A stretch of 11,637 bases of DNA from CAYVOX01 sp964453035 (GTDB lineage: Bacteria; Chloroflexota; Anaerolineae; Anaerolineales; Anaerolineaceae): contig CAYVOX010000109.1 of NCBI GenBank assembly GCA_964453035.1, positions 1 through 11,637 on the forward strand, written 5' to 3'. The notes under the pieces are model-generated. The model saw only the letters and a program-made list of their open reading frames with translations, did not search any database and was not told the DNA's origin. Position 1 is the stretch's first letter. Each line of letters opens with the position of its first letter. A program made the translations under genes and the position numbers. Below, piece after piece: positions 6,583-11,637 of this stretch.

Positions 6583-6884
6583 TAAAACTGAAATCCACCG
6601 CGGGCTTCAACGATTTTAATATTATAGTTCTGCACAAATTCCTGCAGCTGGGTATTCAGGCTCTTCCACTCGCTGGAGCGCATCACCTGTCGAACCCGCG
6701 AAACCGATGGCACAATTGCCCCGACCAGTATTTGCGGGCGCTCACCGTAAACGGTGGCCCACGCATCCCTTAATTCCAGGCCCAGCCGCTGCACACCCGG
6801 GATAAACTCGCGCACCACAAATTCAAAATACTCCTGCTCATGGTCCGACTTGATATCCCAGGTCATGATAACTTTTACGGCCAT
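6582..6884 (-). CDS. Conserved-looking 100-residue protein, possible dimeric alpha/beta-barrel fold
   Basis: I cannot assign a function. The 100-residue protein starts MAVKVIMTWDI. It has the strand-helix-strand rhythm of ferredoxin-like (ABM or NIPSNAP type) small proteins: a first strand, an amphipathic helix with EQEYFEFVVREFIPGV, a strand around AWATVYG, a strand around QILVGAIV, a helix with SSEWKSLNTQLQEFVQNY, and a final strand ending GGFQF. No signal peptide, membrane segment or cysteine is present. From memory, similar short proteins occur in Chloroflexota, which I cannot check here. AGGAGG lies 6 nt before the ATG, a perfect ribosome binding site. The gene starts 17 nt after the upstream MBL-fold gene and overlaps mutY by one base, so it is probably translated with the repair genes. 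A role as a binding or stress protein is only a guess. Confidence 0.85.
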   Translation of the reverse strand: MAVKVIMTWDIKSDHEQEYFEFVVREFIPGVQRLGLELRDAWATVYGERPQILVGAIVPSVSRVRQVMRSSEWKSLNTQLQEFVQNYNIKIVEARGGFQF

Positions 6885-6901
6885 AGCGAGCCTCCTGTTG
6901 C

Positions 6902-7552
6902 TTAGCTGCGCTGGTAATCCAACACCATCACGCGCGTTTCTTCGGACAATGAAGAAAGGCTGGTTATTTTTAACGAGGGGACGGGTTCCACCTTCTCAAT
7001 GCCCATTTCCTTCAGGAATTTGCTCAGAGGGTCCAGTTTGATTAGCGAGGCGGGCGTGGCGTAGTGCATGGGGATGACAATGTTAGGTTCCAGCAACGCA
7101 ATTACCTCGGCGGCTTTGGCGGCGTTGAGGCTTTCTTTATCACCCACCGGCACCAGGGCCACATTCACCTGGCCAAGATCTTCAACCTCCGTTTGAGTGG
7201 GCACGCGGTTGATTTGCCCCAGGTGAGCAACGGTAATACCATCATAATCAAACAGGTAAAGTGTGTTGCGCAGGTTCTCCACGGTTTTCTTGGATAACCC
7301 GTTGGTTTGAATGCCCGTCACAAAAACTCCGCCAATCTCAAACTCGCCCGGGCCGGTGATCTCGTGCGGGTCACCTTTGACTGCACTGGTGAAGGCGTGT
7401 TCAGGGGTGTGATAGCTGACGGTAACGATATCCGCCTTAAGCTTGAGTGGGTCGTAGCCGACCACCTTATGGTCGTATGGGTCGCAGACCACCGATGCCA
7501 TGCCCCGTTCGCTCAAACGGAAGCAAGAATGACCGTACCAGACAATTTCCAT
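6902..7552 (-). CDS. Divergent metallo-beta-lactamase-fold protein (UPF0173 / Lactamase_B_3-like) lacking most metal ligands
   Basis: The 216-residue protein follows the Lactamase_B_3 pattern: it begins MEIVWYGHSCFRL (H8), has GPGEFEIGGVFVTGI at 67-81, VAHLG at 108-112, VALVPVGDKESL, and IPMHY at 160-164 (H163). Related enzymes are zinc-dependent hydrolases with HxHxDH after the second strand and HLGD later. Here the first motif reads YHTPEH at 47-52, keeping only H52, and HLGD has become HLGQ (Q113). H8, H110 and H163 remain. The protein may bind metal differently or be a non-catalytic relative. I start it at ATG 7552, since GGAGG lies 4 nt upstream, the preceding codons look random, and a TATAAT box sits just upstream. 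It heads the operon, 17 nt before the 100-residue gene. Fold assignment is good; activity is doubtful. Confidence 0.85.
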   Translation of the reverse strand: MEIVWYGHSCFRLSERGMASVVCDPYDHKVVGYDPLKLKADIVTVSYHTPEHAFTSAVKGDPHEITGPGEFEIGGVFVTGIQTNGLSKKTVENLRNTLYLFDYDGITVAHLGQINRVPTQTEVEDLGQVNVALVPVGDKESLNAAKAAEVIALLEPNIVIPMHYATPASLIKLDPLSKFLKEMGIEKVEPVPSLKITSLSSLSEETRVMVLDYQRS

Positions 7553-7574
7553 GAATCCTCCGTGAATCGAACTG

Positions 7575-7580
7575 ATTATA
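7575..7580 (-). promoter_or_regulatory. -10 box of the MBL-fold / mutY / pcm operon
   Basis: The minus strand carries a perfect TATAAT at 7580-7575, preceded directly by TTG. The predicted start near 7568 leaves a leader of about 16 nt containing GGAGG (7561-7557). No good -35 box lies at the usual distance, so the promoter may rely on the -10 region or an activator. All four downstream genes are spaced by 17 nt or less, so this probably drives the whole operon. Confidence 0.55.
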
Positions 7581-7620
7581 CAATAGATTGTTCCGACCTG
7601 CACTCAGCTGGAAGAAGGCG

Positions 7621-7646
7621 AAAAAAAACCGGGCTTTCGCCCGGTT
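7621..7646 (-). terminator. Intrinsic terminator of the response-regulator gene
   Basis: On the minus strand a perfect 8-bp stem (AACCGGGC with GCCCGGTT) closes a stable GAAA tetraloop (plus-strand 7627-7646) and runs into a tract of eight T (two in the stem and six beyond). It starts 21 nt after the response-regulator stop and lies upstream of the MBL-fold operon promoter, so it separates the two transcription units. Confidence 0.92.
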
Positions 7647-7667
7647 CCCGTTTGATCGGCTCTCGCC

Positions 7668-8060
7668 TTATGAGGATGCAACGTAAGCCAGCCCTTTTGA
7701 AAAAGCCGTCCGCCTGACCAGCCGGTTGATATGCGCCATCAACGAGCTGCTGGTGACCGGCTTAATCATGTAATCATCCGCGCCAGCATCCAGCGCGGTG
7801 GCAACCAGTCCGGGGCTGTCAAGCGCAGAGAGGATGAGAATGGGAGCGGAGGAGAACTGGCGGATGGCTTTGCACACCTCCCAGCCGCTCATATCCGGCA
7901 TCATCAAATCCAGCGTAATCAGATCAGGTTTTTCCGTCCGCGCCATTTCAACTCCCTGTGGACCTGAATAAGCAGCAATGATAGATGACGATGCCGGCTT
8001 GAGCAGCAGGGTTAGCAGTTCAGTCATGGCCTGGTCGTCATCAATTACGAGTATCTTCAT
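7668..8060 (-). CDS. Stand-alone receiver-domain response regulator (CheY/Spo0F type)
   Basis: The 130-residue product is a single receiver domain with all phosphotransfer residues: acidic D8 and D9 in VIDDDQ, phospho-acceptor D51 in LITLDLMMPDMSG, the switch S78 in LILSAL, and K100 in YMIKPV. There is no DNA-binding, GGDEF or other output domain, so it probably acts by protein contact or passes phosphate on. GGAGG (8069-8065) lies 4 nt before the ATG, and ATG 8060 gives the canonical MKILVIDDD start. No histidine kinase is in the window, so its partner is unknown. It is transcribed alone, divergently from ppdK, and ends at a strong terminator. A weak -10-like CATAAT lies at 8096-8091 on the minus strand without a clear -35 box. 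Confidence 0.93.
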   Translation of the reverse strand: MKILVIDDDQAMTELLTLLLKPASSSIIAAYSGPQGVEMARTEKPDLITLDLMMPDMSGWEVCKAIRQFSSAPILILSALDSPGLVATALDAGADDYMIKPVTSSSLMAHINRLVRRTAFSKGLAYVASS

Positions 8061-8146
8061 GCGTCCTCCACGGGGCTTTTTCTTAGCTCAATTATGCGCT
8101 AATAAACCAAAAATTTACCTTTCACCTTGTTTACAAAAGTGTAGGC

Positions 8147-8174
8147 AAAAAACAGGGCGCCGCGCCTGGTTTTT
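8147..8174. terminator. Terminator-like bidirectional hairpin between the response regulator and ppdK
   Basis: Positions 8153-8159 pair with 8163-8168 (one bulged G, 3-nt loop), and after one mismatch A8147-8151 pairs with T8170-8174. The GC core is flanked by T5 on the plus strand and T6 on the minus strand. It lies upstream of both divergent genes, where a terminator is not expected. It could end an unannotated short transcript, attenuate a long response-regulator leader, or insulate the two promoters. Confidence 0.4.
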
Positions 8175-8209
8175 GGACTGTTCTGAGAACCTTTTACACC
8201 GTCAAGAGC

Positions 8210-8222
8210 GCGAGGGTCTCGC
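8210..8222. repeat. Small inverted repeat in the response regulator / ppdK intergenic region
   Basis: GCGAG, a GGT loop and CTCGC form a 5-bp hairpin 20 bp upstream of the ppdK -10 box. The arm sequence is the same as a hairpin at 1645-1658 just before the RNase J ribosome binding site. That may be chance at this length. It could be a protein site or part of a minus-strand leader. Confidence 0.3.
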
Positions 8223-8241
8223 CTGATTTTTGCTGTAGATA

Positions 8242-8250
8242 TGGTAAAAT
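8242..8250 (+). promoter_or_regulatory. Extended -10 promoter of ppdK
   Basis: TGG directly precedes TAAAAT (8245-8250), giving the extended -10 form TGnTAAAAT. The -35 region is weak (CTGATT at 8223-8228, 16-nt spacing), as is usual for extended -10 promoters. Start near 8257 gives a leader of about 68 nt containing a 6-bp hairpin, GCTGCC with GGCAGC, at 8275-8293. Confidence 0.55.
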
Positions 8251-8324
8251 ATTTAATTTAGTGTTCAAAATTTTGCTGCCCGCTCGAGGCAGCTTGAGAT
8301 TTCATCATTCACAAGGAGTATAGC

Positions 8325-11105
8325 GTGGCAAAGAAATGGGTTTACCTCTTTTCAGATGTCGCCCAGGCTGAAGCCTATGTTGGCGGATCCTGGGATAAAG
8401 TTCGCGGCCTGCTCGGCGGTAAAGGCTCAGGCCTGGCAGATATGACCCGCGCCGGTGTGCCGGTTCCCCCCGGCTTCACCGTGACGACCGAAGCCTGCAA
8501 TGCCTACCTGGCAGCGGGCAACAAATTCCCTGCAGGTATGTGGGATCAGATGCTCGAAGCGCTTAAAGCCGTTGAAACGCAGTACGGCAAGAAGTTCGGC
8601 GATCCCAAGAATCCCCTCCTGGTTTCGTGCCGCTCGGGCGCCAAGTTCTCCATGCCTGGCATGATGGATACCGTCCTCAACATCGGCCTCAACGATGATA
8701 CCGCCGCCGGGATGATTAAACTGACCAACAACCCGCGCTTCGTGTACGACTCCTACCGCCGCCTGGTTGAAATGTTCGGCTCGGTGGTGCTGGGGATTGC
8801 CGATGAACCCTTCGAAGAAGCCCTCAAGGATTACAAGGAACATAAGGGTTACAAGCTCGACACCCAGATGACCGCCGACGACTGGAAAACCATGGTCCAG
8901 ACCTTCAAAGCCATCGTCAAGAAGTTCAAGGGCTTTGACTTCCCGCAGGACCCCTACAAACAGATGGAACTGGCAACCGAAGCTGTGTTCAAATCCTGGT
9001 TTGGCAAGCGCGCCGTGGATTACCGCAAAGCCACCAACATCCCCGATGACCTGGGCACCGCCGTCAACATCTGCACCATGGTCTTTGGCAACATGGGCGA
9101 TGACTCCGGCACGGGCGTAGCCTTCACCCGCAACCCCTCCACCGGCGAGAAGAAAATGATGGGCGAATACCTGCTCAACGCGCAGGGCGAAGATGTGGTT
9201 GCCGGCATCCGCAACACCGACCCCGTCGAAAACATGGCCCAGACCATGCCCGAAGTGTACCGCCAGTTCATGGAAATCACCGGAAGGCTCGAAAAGCACT
9301 ACAAAGACATCCAGGATGTCGAATTCACCATCGAAAAAGGCAAATTGTGGATGCTGCAAACCCGCAGTGGCAAGCGTACCGCCAAAGCCGCCATCAAAAT
9401 CGCCGTGGATATGGCTAAAGAAGGCCTCATCTCGCGCGACGAGGCGGTTTCTCGCGTGACGCCCGAACAGGTGGATACCCTGCTTCACCCGCAATTTGAC
9501 GACAAAGCCAAGATCGAAGCCGAGAAAACAGGCGCCTTCATCGCCAAGGGCGTCAATGCCTCCCCGGGCGCCGCGGTTGGACGCGCTTACTTTGACGCTG
9601 ATAAGGCCGAGAAGATGGCCAAGGAAGAAAAGCAGGCCACCATCATGGTGCGGCCTTTCACTAAGCCGGATGACGTTCACGGCATGATTGCCTCCAAGGG
9701 TGTGCTCACCTCCGAAGGCGGCGCTACCTCGCACGCAGCAGTGGTAGCTCGCCAGTTCGGCATCCCCTGCGTGGTGGGTGCCTCCGCGATCAAGATTGAC
9801 CCCGAAAAAAGGCAGTTTACCGTTGGCGATAAGACCGTCAAAGAAGGCGATTGGATTTCCGTTGACGGCACCACCGGACAGGTTTTTGCAGGCAAGATTC
9901 ACACCGTTGAACCCAAGATCGAAGAGCAAAAAGACCTGCTCACCCTGCTCAACTGGGCGGACAAAATCTGCGCCAAGAAGGGCATCCGCAAGTTCAAAGA
10001 CGGGCGCAAGACGCGCACCGGCTGGCCGACCACCGGCCTGCAGGTGTGGGCCAATGCGGATTATCCCAAAGATGCCAAACGCGCCCGCTCCTACGGCGCC
10101 AAGGGTATCGGACTGTGCCGCACCGAACACATGTTCTTCGAGCCGGAGCGCCTGCCCATCGTGCAGCGCATGATCCTGGCTGAAAACGAGAATATCCGCA
10201 AGACCGCCCTGGATGAACTGCTGCCTTACCAGCGCAAAGATTTCGACGGCCTGTTCGAGGCCATGGACGGCTATCCCGTCATCATTCGCCTGATTGACCC
10301 CCCGCTGCACGAGTTCATGCCGGACGAAGAAAAACTGTTCGAAGACGTCGTGACCATGCGCGCCCTTGGCAAGACGGAAGGCCTGGCAACCAAAGAAAAA
10401 CTGCTCGCTTCCATCCGCGGCCTGCACGAAAGCAACCCCATGATGGGTCTGCGCGGTGTGCGCCTGAGCATCTACATGCCCCTGATTGTTGAAATGCAGG
10501 TGCGCGCCATCTTTGAAGCCGCCGCCGACTGCACCCTGCGCGGTATCGTGGTCAAACCCGAGGTGATGATCCCCCTCACCGGCACCGTTGCCGAGCTGAA
10601 GTGGATCCAGCCGCGCCTCGAGCGCATCGCCAAGGATGTGATGGCTGAGAAGAAAGTCACCTTCTCCTACAAGTTCGGCACCATGATCGAAATCCCGCGC
10701 GCTGCCGTCACCGCCGCGGAGATCGCCGAGCTGGCTGAATTCTTCTCCTTTGGCACCAACGACCTCACCCAGATGACCTTCGGTTACTCCCGCGACGATG
10801 CCGAGCGCAACTTCCTGGTCACCTACGTTGCTGAAGGCATCCTGCCGAAGAACCCCTTCCAGACGCTGGATCGCGGCGGCGTGGGACGCCTGATGGATAT
10901 GGCTGTCAGCGAAGGCCGCCAGACCCGCCCCGAGTTGGAAGTGGGCATCTGCGGTGAGCACGGCGGCGACCCCGATTCCATCGAGTTCTGCCATTTGGTC
11001 GGCAACAACTACGTCAGCTGCTCGCCCTTCCGCGTGCCGATCGCGCGCCTGGCTGCAGCCCACGCGGCAATCAAATACTCCAAGGGACTGGTCAAGGACC
11101 TGTAA
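8325..11105 (+). CDS. ppdK: Pyruvate, phosphate dikinase
   Basis: PpdK interconverts pyruvate, ATP and phosphate with PEP, AMP and pyrophosphate in the cytoplasm, serving gluconeogenesis or pyrophosphate-linked glycolysis. The 926-residue protein has the family domains in order. The ATP-grasp part carries GGKGSGLADM at 31-40, CRSGAKFSMPGMMDT from 102 and DDSGTGVAFTRNP from 259. The swivelling phosphohistidine domain has catalytic H470 in GGATSHAA. The PEP/pyruvate barrel has GIGLCRTEHMFF from 594, GTNDLTQ at 810-816 and catalytic C876 in CGEHGGDP. A basic stretch (about 549-571) in the linker before the barrel helps explain a length above the roughly 875 of the clostridial enzyme. The GTG start follows AAGGAG at 8313-8318 by 6 nt, with the AKKWVYLFSD start expected. 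It is transcribed alone with a strong terminator. No regulatory kinase gene adjoins it. Confidence 0.97.
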   Translation: MAKKWVYLFSDVAQAEAYVGGSWDKVRGLLGGKGSGLADMTRAGVPVPPGFTVTTEACNAYLAAGNKFPAGMWDQMLEALKAVETQYGKKFGDPKNPLLVSCRSGAKFSMPGMMDTVLNIGLNDDTAAGMIKLTNNPRFVYDSYRRLVEMFGSVVLGIADEPFEEALKDYKEHKGYKLDTQMTADDWKTMVQTFKAIVKKFKGFDFPQDPYKQMELATEAVFKSWFGKRAVDYRKATNIPDDLGTAVNICTMVFGNMGDDSGTGVAFTRNPSTGEKKMMGEYLLNAQGEDVVAGIRNTDPVENMAQTMPEVYRQFMEITGRLEKHYKDIQDVEFTIEKGKLWMLQTRSGKRTAKAAIKIAVDMAKEGLISRDEAVSRVTPEQVDTLLHPQFDDKAKIEAEKTGAFIAKGVNASPGAAVGRAYFDADKAEKMAKEEKQATIMVRPFTKPDDVHGMIASKGVLTSEGGATSHAAVVARQFGIPCVVGASAIKIDPEKRQFTVGDKTVKEGDWISVDGTTGQVFAGKIHTVEPKIEEQKDLLTLLNWADKICAKKGIRKFKDGRKTRTGWPTTGLQVWANADYPKDAKRARSYGAKGIGLCRTEHMFFEPERLPIVQRMILAENENIRKTALDELLPYQRKDFDGLFEAMDGYPVIIRLIDPPLHEFMPDEEKLFEDVVTMRALGKTEGLATKEKLLASIRGLHESNPMMGLRGVRLSIYMPLIVEMQVRAIFEAAADCTLRGIVVKPEVMIPLTGTVAELKWIQPRLERIAKDVMAEKKVTFSYKFGTMIEIPRAAVTAAEIAELAEFFSFGTNDLTQMTFGYSRDDAERNFLVTYVAEGILPKNPFQTLDRGGVGRLMDMAVSEGRQTRPELEVGICGEHGGDPDSIEFCHLVGNNYVSCSPFRVPIARLAAAHAAIKYSKGLVKDL

Positions 11106-11130
11106 CCCGCAGTAATCTCATCACGAAAGG

Positions 11131-11165
11131 CCGGGCGCACCCAAACATGGATGCGCCCGGTTTTT
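11131..11165 (+). terminator. Intrinsic terminator of ppdK
   Basis: CCGGGCGCA (11131-11139) pairs perfectly with 11152-11160. Inside, CCA and TGG add three pairs after one mismatch, closing an AACA loop. Five T residues follow at 11161-11165. The hairpin begins 25 nt after the ppdK stop. Confidence 0.93.
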
Positions 11166-11212
11166 GTTTAAACCGTTAAGAGAGTGCAAACCCCCCGGCG
11201 GGTCAATTCGTG

Positions 11213-11218
11213 TAAAAT
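11213..11218 (+). promoter_or_regulatory. Candidate -10 box for the permease gene
   Basis: TAAAAT preceded by GTG lies 45 nt before the permease ATG and downstream of the ppdK terminator. No convincing -35 box is visible. The same TAAAAT hexamer is used in the promoters proposed for RNase J and ppdK. Confidence 0.35.
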
Positions 11219-11263
11219 GAATGCGTCAAATCAGGCTGTATACACCGATTCAGGAGCTTTGGC

Positions 11264-11637
11264 ATGTCAGATGGCGGCACACCCTCAACTCAGGCGCAAT
11301 CGCCCACCCGCACAGTAGGGTTCTTCACGGCACTGGTGCTTGGATTGAGCACGATTGGTCTGTTGAATTCCGGCCAGTTTTCCATTTCTACCCTTGCCGG
11401 GGCATACCCCCTCAGCGACCTGCTCCTCATTTTGCTTGTTGCGCTGGGTATCTCGTTGCTGCATGCCTTTACCTACGCAGCGGTTGGCGCTACCGCTCCC
11501 CGCTCCGGCGCCGATTACGTCCTGGGCAGCCGGGTATTGAGCGCCCCCTTCGCGTTTGCCTTCAGTTTTACCTTCATCATCTTCACCGGCCTGGTCGCCG
11601 GTTCGCTCATCGCTGAAATTCCCCGCACCATCTTGCC
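11264..11637 (+). CDS. APC-superfamily permease, N-terminal part (runs off the window)
   Basis: The frame is open from ATG 11264 to the window end, giving 124 codons, and continues outside. Three hydrophobic segments are visible: about residues 18-35, 50-75 and 95-117, as in the first transmembrane helices of amino acid / polyamine / organocation transporters. Between the second and third is PRSGADYVLGSRVL at 79-92, which matches the PRSGGDYV-type loop common in this superfamily. The first 16 residues are polar, without a signal peptide. AGGAG at 11252-11256 lies 7 nt before the ATG. Substrate cannot be told from this part; amino acid uptake is the default guess. It is separated from ppdK by a strong terminator, so a separate transcription unit is likely. 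Confidence 0.82.
   Translation, partial: MSDGGTPSTQAQSPTRTVGFFTALVLGLSTIGLLNSGQFSISTLAGAYPLSDLLLILLVALGISLLHAFTYAAVGATAPRSGADYVLGSRVLSAPFAFAFSFTFIIFTGLVAGSLIAEIPRTIL

Noticed and set aside
7553..7603. N-terminal extension of the MBL-fold gene to position 7603
   Set aside because: The extra 17 residues have no family similarity, and the region contains the TATAAT box and GGAGG that serve the ATG at 7552.
8427..11063. An 878-codon open frame antisense to ppdK
   Set aside because: Its codons are exactly aligned with ppdK codons, so it stays open only because ppdK avoids TTA, CTA and TCA. The same effect gives aligned antisense frames over dnaA (805-1473) and rnj (1833-2759). The predicted protein is low-complexity and His/Gly/Ala-rich, with no family features.
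11221..11616. A 131-codon plus-strand frame at the window end
   Set aside because: It lies out of frame with the 11264 frame, which has the ribosome binding site, hydrophobic helices and the PRSG-type permease loop. This one is Arg/Pro/His-rich and has no ribosome binding site.
1..11637. Mobile elements, CRISPR arrays, tRNA or defence genes
   Set aside because: I saw no transposase, integrase, regularly spaced repeats or cloverleaf pattern. All main frames are chromosomal-type genes with similar codon use.

Overview
The window reads as ordinary bacterial chromosome with a GC-rich third codon position. It most resembles a Chloroflexota genome of the Anaerolineae type. That is inference, based on the style of the DnaA, RNase J and pyruvate phosphate dikinase sequences, on a secreted protein with a short Tyr-Leu-Pro tail ending in Arg, and on a small protein of about 100 residues that I associate with Chloroflexota. 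I see no rRNA, tRNA, CRISPR array, transposase or prophage gene.

Layout. 1-1422: dnaA on the plus strand, with a short hairpin just upstream. 1423-1673: a structured non-coding leader with a near-consensus promoter, a 5'-proximal hairpin and an intrinsic-terminator-like hairpin. 1674-3314: RNase J. 3342-3371: a bidirectional terminator shared with a convergent minus-strand gene. 3397-4626: an exported caspase/gingipain-like (clan CD) putative protease with a C-terminal beta-sandwich-like region. 7552 down to 4825: a tight minus-strand operon of four genes, namely a divergent metallo-beta-lactamase-fold protein, a 100-residue protein, MutY and protein-L-isoaspartate methyltransferase. 8060-7668: a stand-alone receiver-domain response regulator with a strong terminator. 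8061-8324: a divergent intergenic region with several hairpins. 8325-11105: pyruvate phosphate dikinase on the plus strand, followed by a strong terminator. 11264 to the window end: the 5' part of an APC-superfamily permease, cut by the window edge.

How the genes work together. dnaA and the RNase J gene are housekeeping genes of replication initiation and RNA turnover. The four-gene operon is plausibly a damage-repair unit. MutY removes adenine opposite 8-oxoguanine, its C-terminal domain carries a complete Nudix box and may also act on a nucleotide, and Pcm repairs isoaspartyl protein damage. The two upstream genes have no assigned role. Pyruvate phosphate dikinase links pyruvate and PEP in central metabolism and is transcribed alone. 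The response regulator has no kinase nearby.

The least ordinary parts are the RNase J leader (a possible attenuator or autoregulatory element), the exported caspase-like protein with its tail, the MutY with an intact Nudix box, the metallo-beta-lactamase-fold protein that has lost most expected metal ligands, and the hairpins between the response regulator and ppdK. I did not find a clear multi-gene novel system such as an anti-phage island.
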